This document shows, piece by piece, positions 34,473 to 42,015 of a stretch of DNA of 64,000 bases. Below the pieces are notes generated by a model. The model did not search any database and had not been told where the DNA came from. It worked only from the letters and a program-made list of their open reading frames with translations. The position numbers and the translations under genes were made by a program. Positions within the stretch are counted from its first letter, which is position 1. The number at the start of each line of letters is the position of its first letter. Source of the stretch: JAAYCI01 sp031549285 (lineage in GTDB: Bacteria > Bacillota > Clostridia > Oscillospirales > Ruminococcaceae); assembly GCA_031549285.1 (NCBI GenBank), contig JAVBPZ010000011.1, forward strand, positions 69,018 to 133,017. Direction: 5' to 3'.

Positions 34473-35426
34473 TCAGTCCTTCTGCAACCGGATATCCACC
34501 CCTAAAAAGCGCATGGGGTGGCAGTCTCCCAGCAGCCTTGAAGCAATTTTTTCGGTATACCGCTGCTCCAGCATGCCATGCTGCCATATATTCGTGGTAT
34601 AAATGGTGGGGTGCTTGCTGCGGGTATTCACCAGTTCATATAGACGGCTGAGCACATAGGCATCCAGATACTCGGTACCCAAATCATCCAGCACCAACAG
34701 GTCCGCCGCCAGCATGGATGCAAACAGGTCGTCCCCGTTTTCGTACCGGTCGGCGGAAATGGCCGCAAAGGCTTTTTGCGCACTGACATACAATACATCG
34801 TACCCTTTGTCCAGCACCACCGCCGCCATGGCCAGCGCCAGGTGGGTCTTGCCCAGGCCCGCGTCACCAAACAAGTACAGGCTTTGGCTGTGCGGGCCAA
34901 ATTCTTCTGCCCAGTCCTGGCAGTCCTGCAGAATACGGCGCATGTTTTGCCGTGGGGAAATGGGCGAGTCCGCCATGCGTTCCGGATATTTTTCCAGCAC
35001 AAAAGTCTCGAACCGGCACAGCGCCAGCGGCCCGGATTCATTTATTTCGCCACGGCGCAGGCGCTTCACCTCTTCCTGCACGCAGACGCACACCACACCG
35101 TTCGCCCGGCCGGTGTCCGCGCACTTTTCACAGGTGTACCGCGGGGCCAGGTCCGCTTCCTTCCAGCCGATTCTCTGCAACATTTTTGCCCGCTTTTGGG
35201 CCAGTGCGCGCATTTCGGCCAGCTTTTTCTGCGCGGCAGCGGTATTTCCGGCGGCGGCCAACGCGGCGGCAGCGGCGCCTGCCGCGCTTTGTTCCCCGGC
35301 CATCTCCCGCAGTTCCGGCAGGGTGCGCTCCAGTTCTTCTCTGCGTTTGGCTGCTTCCTTTTCCGCTTTCAGACGGCGCTTTTCCACTTCCGTTTTTGCC
35401 TTTTCGTACAGTTCCTGCCGTCTCAT
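34473..35426 (-). CDS. dnaI: Helicase loader, DnaI/DnaC family AAA+ ATPase
   Basis: A 317-residue ATPase that helps load the replicative helicase. N-terminal charged coiled coil (1-75), a zinc-binding region with CEKCADTG and CVCVQ, then the AAA+ core: Walker A GDAGLGKTHLA, Walker B LLVLDDLGTE and sensor TTN. Its ATG overlaps the dnaD stop by four bases. A dnaD-dnaI pair is the usual primosome unit of Clostridia. Could be annotated dnaC. Confidence 0.92.
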   Translation of the reverse strand: MRRQELYEKAKTEVEKRRLKAEKEAAKRREELERTLPELREMAGEQSAAGAAAAALAAAGNTAAAQKKLAEMRALAQKRAKMLQRIGWKEADLAPRYTCEKCADTGRANGVVCVCVQEEVKRLRRGEINESGPLALCRFETFVLEKYPERMADSPISPRQNMRRILQDCQDWAEEFGPHSQSLYLFGDAGLGKTHLALAMAAVVLDKGYDVLYVSAQKAFAAISADRYENGDDLFASMLAADLLVLDDLGTEYLDAYVLSRLYELVNTRSKHPTIYTTNIWQHGMLEQRYTEKIASRLLGDCHPMRFLGVDIRLQKD

Positions 35427-36337
35427 GGCGCTTTCCTCCGCGGTTTCATCGGCACATATTCTGCAATATCCCGCAGCATATCCTCCGCTTTGCCGGTGCG
35501 GCTGCTTTGCACCCGCAGGTTGCGGTTTTCGCCGGCGTCCTGTACATCACGTGGGGTACGGTACCCTTTGCTGTTCCATTTTTTCAAAATGGCGCCCAGA
35601 TACCGCACCTCATTTTGCTTGTCCCCGGCCGCCAACCGCGCGGCTTCTATCATCTCCCGGCCATAGCCGTATCCTTCAAACCACTCGGCAATCCTGCGTT
35701 TTTCCGCCAAGGTAAACGGGTTCCCCGAAAGGCCCATCATGCCCACCACCAGTTCTTCGCGCTGTGCGCGCAGCGCCTCCTGCTGCAGGAACCGGTCGGC
35801 CGCTTCGGCGTCGGTAATGCCTTGGCGCTGCCAGGACAGCACCACCTTTTCTATATACCGGGCATTGATCTTCCCGTCTGCCACACAATGGGTAGCCGCG
35901 GTCAACAGCAGATCCGCCGGGATTTTGTCCGCGGCATACAGCGTGACAAAAATCACCACGTCGCTCTCGCTCAGCACCCCGCCAAAAATGCGCTGCAGTT
36001 CCGCCAGCATCATGCCCAGGCGTGCATCGCTTTGTCCTGCCGCGGTCACCTGCGGCATGCTCAGCCGCCGGCGCGGCGAAACCGGCGGCGCAGCTGGCGC
36101 GCTCGCCTCTTCATTTTCCAAAAGGCCCGCGCCTTCCCAGTATACCAGTGCCTTTTCTACATCTTTCCTTTGCAGGCGCAGTGCTGCGGCTATCTCTGCC
36201 ACCTCGCCGCCACCCTGGCCCAGCACATACAGCGCCACCCGGAACCGGGCCTCGTCCGCGCCCGGCGCCGTCAGCTTTGAAAAAAGGAGGCGCGGCACCG
36301 CCTGCATATCCCCGGTATTCTGCACCACACGATACAC
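35423..36337 (-). CDS. dnaD: DnaD domain replication initiation protein
   Basis: A 304-residue protein with an N-terminal winged-helix-like domain (1-75), a variable Ala/Pro linker and a C-terminal DnaD/DnaB2 domain (about 200-260, ending with YLGAILKKWNSKGYRTPRDV). DnaD proteins remodel DNA at oriC and at stalled forks before helicase loading. A GTG start with GGGAGGG about nine bases upstream. First gene of the pair. Confidence 0.9.
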   Translation of the reverse strand: MYRVVQNTGDMQAVPRLLFSKLTAPGADEARFRVALYVLGQGGGEVAEIAAALRLQRKDVEKALVYWEGAGLLENEEASAPAAPPVSPRRRLSMPQVTAAGQSDARLGMMLAELQRIFGGVLSESDVVIFVTLYAADKIPADLLLTAATHCVADGKINARYIEKVVLSWQRQGITDAEAADRFLQQEALRAQREELVVGMMGLSGNPFTLAEKRRIAEWFEGYGYGREMIEAARLAAGDKQNEVRYLGAILKKWNSKGYRTPRDVQDAGENRNLRVQSSRTGKAEDMLRDIAEYVPMKPRRKAP

Positions 36338-36521
36338 TGCGTCCGCCCTCCCTCACAAAATATTTTACGCACAGCCGCCTTTTCCCTTGCTTTTCCTATC
36401 ATGAAAAAGGACCTGGCGTCGGCATCTTCACCGTCGTGCCGGCTGCCGGCCAAAATGGAACGGCGCTTTTTGATTGTACCACAAAAGACTGCGGGGCAAA
36501 AGTCCCTGCACCCGTTCCATG

Positions 36522-36553
36522 CAAAAAAAGCAGGTGCCCCAAACAGCCACTGC
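36522..36553 (-). terminator. Probable terminator of spo0A
   Basis: On the minus strand a G/C-rich imperfect hairpin around GCAGTGGC...GGCACCTGC is followed by seven Ts, about 60 bases after the spo0A stop. Confidence 0.55.
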
Positions 36554-36614
36554 GCTGCCCGGGGCCCCCGTCTTTATTTTTATTTGTTCGTTATTGTTTG
36601 GTTGGCACCTGGCG

Positions 36615-37373
36615 CTATGCCTTGTGCTTCTGTGCCATAGCCACACGGTCGGCCAGCATAGCAATGAATTCGCTGTTGGTGGGTTTTCCGCGCAGCGAAT
36701 GGATGGTGGAGCCAAAATAATAGTTTAATATTTCAATATCGCCCCGGTCCCACGCAACCTCAATGGCGTGGCGGATCGCCCGCTCCACCCGGGAAGCGGT
36801 GGTGGCATGGCTGGTGGCAATATCGGGATACAGCACCTTGGTCACCGCGTTTATCAGCGCGGGGTCGGCCACCACCATCAAAATGGAATCCCGCAGAAAA
36901 CGGTATCCTTTAATATGAGCCGGTACGCCAATCATGCGCAGCATATCGGTAACCATATCTTCCTCGGCCAGCACCGCCACCGGTTTTTGCTTGTTCACCT
37001 TCGCGGCCCTCTGGCGCAAACGGGCGCCAAACGCCGATATGTCGAACGGTTTCAGGAAATAAAACGCGAATCCATTCTCCATTACTTCTCGCTCTATCTC
37101 TTCGCTTTGAAAGGTGCCCGTAACATAAAACTGCAGGTTTTCTTCCGGATAGTTTTCATCATACTTCTTTTTCAGCGCAATGGCATCCATCTCCGGCATA
37201 AAAACATCCAGCAACACCGCATCCGGCTTCTGCTGCAAAATCTCGGAATAGGCCGTGTTGCCATTTCTCTCGCAGACGTCCACCTGAATATTCTGGGCGG
37301 GCAAGGTCATCTGGCACAAACGGCACAGCTCTGGGGACGTTTCGGTCATCAGCAGCTTCATGGTGTTTTCCAT
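36615..37373 (-). CDS. spo0A: Sporulation master regulator Spo0A with an atypical receiver
   Basis: A 252-residue response regulator. The receiver (1-120) has the phospho-acceptor D56 in AVLLDVFMP, T85/T87 in YVTGTF and K108 in FYFLKPF. The acidic pair that binds magnesium, normally a Asp-Asp or Asp-Asp-Asn motif near the start, is TE (KLLMTETSPEL). The Spo0A_C DNA-binding domain is intact: VTDMLRMIGVPAHIKGY, YPDIATSHATTASRVERAIR and GKPTNSEFIAMLADRV. The ATG at 37373 has AGGAGGG seven bases upstream. Two 0A boxes lie in its promoter, consistent with autoregulation. No spoIVB is seen upstream. Confidence 0.95.
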   Translation of the reverse strand: MENTMKLLMTETSPELCRLCQMTLPAQNIQVDVCERNGNTAYSEILQQKPDAVLLDVFMPEMDAIALKKKYDENYPEENLQFYVTGTFQSEEIEREVMENGFAFYFLKPFDISAFGARLRQRAAKVNKQKPVAVLAEEDMVTDMLRMIGVPAHIKGYRFLRDSILMVVADPALINAVTKVLYPDIATSHATTASRVERAIRHAIEVAWDRGDIEILNYYFGSTIHSLRGKPTNSEFIAMLADRVAMAQKHKA

Positions 37374-37481
37374 CTTCTTGCCCTCCTGCAGTTCGGCGCA
37401 CCGGCGGGAACACCGGCAACGAGTGGAGTCGCGCATACATTTTTTCAATCTCAGCCAGGCTACCAGCTAATTAACTGAGCC

Positions 37482-37537
37482 AGTATAGCATACAAAAATC
37501 ACGCATGGCAACAATTTTTTGTCGACATTTTTCGACA
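37482..37537 (-). promoter_or_regulatory. spo0A promoter with two 0A boxes
   Basis: Minus-strand TTGCCA (37511-37506), 18-base spacer, TATACT (37487-37482). Directly upstream are TGTCGAA (37537-37531), a perfect 0A box, and TGTCGAC (37527-37521), one base off. Confidence 0.65.
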
Positions 37538-37572
37538 TTGACACAACCCTTTCCCACCATCATCTGCCATCT

Positions 37573-38049
37573 TCAGCCATTTTTCTCCTCAAAACTGTTG
37601 TCAATCATGACATAATAGCGGTCGGTTCGCATATCTGTTTGCCCCCGGGTCGGAAAATAGTAAACATAGGTATGCAGCCCGGCGGCGTCCTCATAACGGG
37701 TCACCGCAAAATCAAAATCACGCTGTTCGCCAAACATCTCCAGCATTGTTTCCAGCACATATCTTTCATAGGGGGTCAGGCTGGCGGTGTCGCTGTCATA
37801 GGACTTCAGCAGGTTTTGGTAGGAACCGGCCGGCGGGGTCAGGCCAGCCTCCTGCGCCTGTACTTCCGCCAGGGCAAATACCGTTTCTATTTCGCCCAGG
37901 CTGGCCTTTGCCGCGGTGGTGCGCGCCGCCTGTATGCCGGCATACGCAGTGCCAAATGCCAATGAAATAATGATAGCAGAGAGGCAAACCAGGACAATGA
38001 TCCATACCGCCGCAGACATGCCTTTCGTGTCAGATCCGTTTTCCCGCAT
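37573..38049 (-). CDS. Single-pass membrane protein, pilin-like N-terminus
   Basis: A 158-residue protein. One helix (about 11-36, SAAVWIIVLVCLSAIIISLAFGTAYAG) runs into an amphipathic helix (AARTTAAKASLGEIETVFALAEVQAQEAG), then a small globular domain with DMRTDRYYVMIDNSF at the end. This helix-then-globule plan resembles minor pilins or pseudopilins, but no prepilin peptidase site is certain, and no type IV pilus gene is near. GGGAGGG ten bases before the ATG. Lies between spo0A and rodA, same strand. Function unknown. Confidence 0.7.
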   Translation of the reverse strand: MRENGSDTKGMSAAVWIIVLVCLSAIIISLAFGTAYAGIQAARTTAAKASLGEIETVFALAEVQAQEAGLTPPAGSYQNLLKSYDSDTASLTPYERYVLETMLEMFGEQRDFDFAVTRYEDAAGLHTYVYYFPTRGQTDMRTDRYYVMIDNSFEEKNG

Positions 38050-38168
38050 ACGCTACATTCCCTCCCGGTATTCCATGCCTTTGCGCTCGCCTGCAAAAAG
38101 CATTGTATTTCCTTTTTATGCTAGCTTGGTTACCATACCAAATATCCTACCAAATCATAGGATTTTTT

Positions 38169-39332
38169 TCAATCCAAAGGAAGGCCATCCGGCGCCGGAC
38201 CTGCTCCCATTTTCGCCTGCCGCCCCACGCTCAGCACCAGGCCAATGGACAAGTACAGCATCAGCACCGAGGTGCCCCCCGCGGACAGGAACGGTAGCGT
38301 AAGCCCCATCACCGGCAGCAACAGCAGGTTCATGCCTATGTTCACAATGCACTGAAAAAACAGTGTGGCAAATATGCCGATGCAAATGTACGCCCCCACC
38401 CGGTCCGGCGCTTTCCGGGCCTTTTGCAGTACCGCGACCATCAGCCCAAAAAACAGCGCCAACAGCAGCACACACCCCACAAACCCATAGCACTCGGCAA
38501 AAAAGCTAAATATAAAATCATTTTCCGCGCGGGGCACGTCCTGGTGCGTCGCAAACAAACCCCGGCCAAACAACCCGCCTGCCGACACCGCCGAACGGCC
38601 CTGCAGCTGTTGGTACATGATGGTATCGGCGTATTCTTCCGGCAGCAGCAGGCCAAAGATGCGTTCCTTTTGGTGCGGGGTCACCACATACCGCCACACA
38701 AACGGCGCCGCAACGGCGGCCACCGCCGCGCAGGACGCCACCACCCAGCGGTTCAGCCCGGCCATAATCAACATGATGCCGCCCATTGCCAAAAAGGAAA
38801 TGGCCGTGCCATCGTCCCCCTGCAGGTGTATCAGCAGCACCGGCAGCGCCAAATGTGCCAGCACCGGCAGCAGTGTGCGCGGCTTGTTCAGTGTGTCGCG
38901 CACCCGGGCCAGGTGGGCCGCATAGGTGATGCAAAAACTGATTTTTGCAATCTCGGTCGGCTGGAAGCTCATGCCAAATGGCATGGCGATCCAGCTTTGG
39001 CTGCCGGTACCGGCCGGCTCGTACCCAATTCCCGGTATAAAGGTAAGCAGCACCAGGCCCCAGCATATGGCCGCGTGCACCGGCCAGTACCGCACCAGCA
39101 GGCGGTAATCGGTCAGCGACAGCAGCACCGCCCCCGCAATGCCCAGTACCGTGGCAAGGATCTGGGTGAAAACAGGCCGCAGGTTTCCCAGCCAGCCGTC
39201 CAGTTCCAGGTTTCCATACCCCGCCACCGACAACAGCACGGCGATGGACAAACAAGATAGAACGACGCAAAGAAGCAGCAGGCGAAAATCAATGCCTGCC
39301 ACATACCGGCGTGCTGTTTGCACCATCCGCAT
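38169..39332 (-). CDS. rodA: SEDS family peptidoglycan polymerase (FtsW/RodA/SpoVE)
   Basis: A 387-residue protein with about ten membrane helices. SEDS proteins polymerise lipid II glycan strands with a class B penicillin-binding protein. The signatures GIGYEPAGTGSQSWIAMPFGMSFQPTEIAK region, LQGDDGTAISF and GLTLPFLSAGGTSVLMLYLSIGLVLSV are all present, including the catalytic-type Asp in the long outer loop. The ATG at 39332 has GGGAGG seven bases upstream. No partner PBP is next to it, so elongation (RodA) or division/spore cortex use cannot be separated; RodA is my best guess. Confidence 0.9.
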   Translation of the reverse strand: MRMVQTARRYVAGIDFRLLLLCVVLSCLSIAVLLSVAGYGNLELDGWLGNLRPVFTQILATVLGIAGAVLLSLTDYRLLVRYWPVHAAICWGLVLLTFIPGIGYEPAGTGSQSWIAMPFGMSFQPTEIAKISFCITYAAHLARVRDTLNKPRTLLPVLAHLALPVLLIHLQGDDGTAISFLAMGGIMLIMAGLNRWVVASCAAVAAVAAPFVWRYVVTPHQKERIFGLLLPEEYADTIMYQQLQGRSAVSAGGLFGRGLFATHQDVPRAENDFIFSFFAECYGFVGCVLLLALFFGLMVAVLQKARKAPDRVGAYICIGIFATLFFQCIVNIGMNLLLLPVMGLTLPFLSAGGTSVLMLYLSIGLVLSVGRQAKMGAGPAPDGLPLD

Positions 39333-39460
39333 CTGTTTACCTCCCTGGCTTTGCCGTGTGCACTGCCTAACCGCCTGTGCAACACCCTTCATCACTTCTA
39401 TATCACATAAAAGTATACCGGACTTTCGCATAGAATACAACGCCGCCCGGGCCCGTAAAC

Positions 39461-39489
39461 TTGCGCCAATGGGGACAAGCGAGTATAAT
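39461..39489 (+). promoter_or_regulatory. Promoter of tsaE-tsaB
   Basis: TTGCGC, 17-base spacer, consensus TATAAT, 54 bases before tsaE. Confidence 0.75.
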
Positions 39490-39543
39490 GATTTGGTTCA
39501 GGTACCCCGAAAGGAAAGCAAACCCGCCAAAGGAGGAACCGCG

Positions 39544-39969
39544 ATGGGCCGCCATGTCACCCATTCCGCAGACGAGACCGCGCAGCTGGGCCGCCGGCTG
39601 GCCGGGCTGCTGCGCGGCGGCGAACTTGTCACGTTTTCCGGGGGGCTCGGCGCCGGGAAAACCACCTTTTGCCGGGGCCTGGCGGAGGGACTTTCCTGCA
39701 TTGACCCTGTCTCCAGCCCCACCTTTGCTATCGTCAACTACTACCGCGGCCCGCAGCCACTGGCACATTTCGACGCCTGGCGTATCTCCACCGAGGAAGA
39801 CCTGGACGCCGCCGGGTTCTATGATTTTCTGGCACAAGGCGCGGTTGTTGTTGTGGAATGGAGCGAAAATATCGCCGCGCTGTTGCCGCCGGCAGATGTG
39901 CAGATACACATCGACACACGTTCCGAAACCGACCGTGAAATATTGATTGAGGGGGCCGAGGGCCTTTGA
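39544..39969 (+). CDS. tsaE: tRNA threonylcarbamoyladenosine biosynthesis ATPase TsaE
   Basis: A 141-residue P-loop protein that with TsaB and TsaD makes t6A37 of ANN-decoding tRNAs. Walker A GGLGAGKTTF, the SSPTFAIVNYY motif and the WSEN Walker-B-like region are in place. AAAGGAGG precedes the ATG. Overlaps tsaB by four bases. Confidence 0.95.
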   Translation: MGRHVTHSADETAQLGRRLAGLLRGGELVTFSGGLGAGKTTFCRGLAEGLSCIDPVSSPTFAIVNYYRGPQPLAHFDAWRISTEEDLDAAGFYDFLAQGAVVVVEWSENIAALLPPADVQIHIDTRSETDREILIEGAEGL

Positions 39970-40697
39970 AGACCGTTGTCGCACTGGATTCTTCCGGCAA
40001 AACCGCCGGCGTCTGCGTGCTGCAGGATGGTTCCATCCTGTATGAAAAAACATTGACCGAGGGGCTAACCCATTCGGAAACACTTTTGCCGCTGCTGGAA
40101 ACGGCACTCGCTTCCTGCGGTCTTTCGTCCGGGGATGTCACCCTGTATGCCGTCACTGCCGGGCCCGGCAGCTTCACCGGCCTGCGCATCGGTGCCGCGC
40201 TGGTAAAGGGGCTGGCCCTGCCGTTTGGCACACCGGTTGTGCCGGTCTCCACGCTGGAGGCGCTGGCCATGGCAATCTCTTTTGACGGTGTTGTTGTCCC
40301 CGCGCTGGACGCCCGCCGGGGCGAAGTATACTGGGCCGCGTTCGACCGCCGCAACGGCTGTTTGCGCCTGGCATCGGACACCGTAGGCCCCGCCGCCGAC
40401 ATCGCCGAATGCCTGGCCGGCACCGCCGCCCCAATATTTTTTGTTGGTGACGGCGCTGAAATATGTTATAATATGTTTACTTATGGGCAAGCAGGCGTTT
40501 CGGCGGGAAAAGCAACGCTGGCGCCGGCCGCCCCACCCCCACCCATTGCGCGGGGGGCCGCCCTGGTCGCCGCTGCACAGCAGAACGCCGGCAATCTTCC
40601 TTCTGCCGCCGCCTTGCGCCCGGTATACCTGCGCCTGTCCCAGGCAGAGCGCGAAAAAGCCGCGCGCGATGCCTTGCGTGATGGCACGGCGCGCTGA
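39966..40697 (+). CDS. tsaB: tRNA threonylcarbamoyladenosine biosynthesis protein TsaB
   Basis: A 243-residue ASKHA-fold protein, the scaffold for TsaD in t6A synthesis. LALDSSG-type start (VVALDSSGKTAGV), LTHSETLLPLLE and VTAGPGSFTGLRIG are diagnostic. The start is a TTG overlapping the tsaE stop (TTGA), with GAGGG upstream. The C-terminal third is Ala-rich and divergent. The usual rimI-tsaD follow-on is missing; rpiB comes next. Confidence 0.94.
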   Translation: MKTVVALDSSGKTAGVCVLQDGSILYEKTLTEGLTHSETLLPLLETALASCGLSSGDVTLYAVTAGPGSFTGLRIGAALVKGLALPFGTPVVPVSTLEALAMAISFDGVVVPALDARRGEVYWAAFDRRNGCLRLASDTVGPAADIAECLAGTAAPIFFVGDGAEICYNMFTYGQAGVSAGKATLAPAAPPPPIARGAALVAAAQQNAGNLPSAAALRPVYLRLSQAEREKAARDALRDGTAR

Positions 40698-40739
40698 ACG
40701 AACACAGCGGCTACATCTTCCATTCGGAGGGATTTTATC

Positions 40740-41195
40740 TTGCAAAAACCAATAGCCCTGGCCGCAGACCACGGCGGTTATGAATTAAAAAACAGCATCC
40801 GGCAGCATTTGGAAGCCCGCGGGATTCCGGTGGTGGACTTTGGCACCAATAGTCCGGACAGCGTCGATTACCCGGATTTTGCGGTACCGGCATGCGCCGC
40901 GGTACTGGACGGTAGCTGTGCGCTTGCCCTGCTTTTTTGCAGCACCGGGGTGGGCATTTCTATCACCGCCAATAAAATGCACGGCATCCGCGCCTGCTGC
41001 TGCTCAGATGTTTTCAGCGCCGAAATGACCCGCCGCCATAACAACGCCAACGCGTTGTGCCTGGGCGGATTGGTGGTGGGCCCCGGCCTTGCCAAAAAGC
41101 TGGTGGACGCGTTTCTTTCGGCCTCGTTTGAGGGCGGCCGCCACCAGCTGCGTGTCGATAAAATTTCCGCTATCGAGGAGCGCGAGGGCCGCTGA
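40740..41195 (+). CDS. rpiB: Ribose-5-phosphate isomerase B / RpiB-LacAB family
   Basis: A 151-residue isomerase interconverting ribose-5-P and ribulose-5-P, linking pentose phosphates to nucleotide synthesis. IALAADHGGYELK at the start, the catalytic Cys in FCSTGVGISITANK, and HNNANALCLGG are visible. It could be the close relative LacA/B, but no lactose genes are present and upp follows. TTG start with GGAGGG eight bases upstream. Confidence 0.93.
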   Translation: MQKPIALAADHGGYELKNSIRQHLEARGIPVVDFGTNSPDSVDYPDFAVPACAAVLDGSCALALLFCSTGVGISITANKMHGIRACCCSDVFSAEMTRRHNNANALCLGGLVVGPGLAKKLVDAFLSASFEGGRHQLRVDKISAIEEREGR

Positions 41196-41247
41196 CGGCG
41201 CCACCTCTGTCGCTTGCCAGAGCTGATAGCCCAAAAAGGAGGCTTCC

Positions 41248-41883
41248 ATGCCTATCGAACCCACCGTTCTTGTGGACCATCCGCTGGTACAGCACAAGGT
41301 TTCCCTGCTGCGGAACAAAAATACCGGCACCAAGGAATTCAAGGAGATTGTGGGCGAGCTGGCCATGCTGCTGTGTTATGAGGCCACCCGCGATCTAGCC
41401 ACCACAGAGGTAGAAATAGAAACCCCCATCGCCCCGGCCACCGTACGCGTGCTGGCGGGGCGCACGGTGGCGTTTGTGCCCATTTTGCGGGCAGGCCTTG
41501 GCATGGTGGACGCCATGCTGGCCATGATTCCCGCTGCCAAGGTCGGGCATATTGGCCTGTACCGTGACCATGAAACCCTGTCCCCGGTGGCTTATTACTG
41601 TAAACTACCGGATGATATCGCGGACTGCCAGGTGTTTCTGCTGGATCCCATGCTGGCCACCGGCGGCTCCGCCTGCGGCGCTATTGCCCAGCTGAAAGAG
41701 CTGGGGGTAACAAGCATAAAATATGTGGGTATCATTGCCGCCACCGAGGGCCTGGCCCGGCTGCAGGCAGAACACCCCGACGTCCAAATTTTCATCGCCG
41801 CGCTGGATGAGCGCCTGGACGACCGCGGCTACATCGTGCCCGGCCTTGGGGATGCCGGCGACAGAATTTTTGGCACAAAATGA
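41248..41883 (+). CDS. upp: Uracil phosphoribosyltransferase
   Basis: A 211-residue enzyme making UMP from uracil and PRPP (pyrimidine salvage). The family start VLVDHPLVQHKVSLLRNKNTG, the RAGLGMVDAML region, and the PRPP loop LLDPMLATGGSACG are clear, ending with GLGDAGDRIFGTK. AAAAAGGAGG precedes the ATG. Functionally linked to rpiB, which supplies ribose-5-phosphate for PRPP. Confidence 0.97.
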   Translation: MPIEPTVLVDHPLVQHKVSLLRNKNTGTKEFKEIVGELAMLLCYEATRDLATTEVEIETPIAPATVRVLAGRTVAFVPILRAGLGMVDAMLAMIPAAKVGHIGLYRDHETLSPVAYYCKLPDDIADCQVFLLDPMLATGGSACGAIAQLKELGVTSIKYVGIIAATEGLARLQAEHPDVQIFIAALDERLDDRGYIVPGLGDAGDRIFGTK

Positions 41884-42015
41884 GTGAGGTTATTTCGCAG
41901 GACACCCCTGCTGCCCGCGCCCTGTGGGTGCGCATTCCGCCGCATACTACCGCAAAACCCGCGGCATTCAGCGACAACAAAAAATATTGCATAACGCAGA
42001 ACGGAGTGTGGTCAG

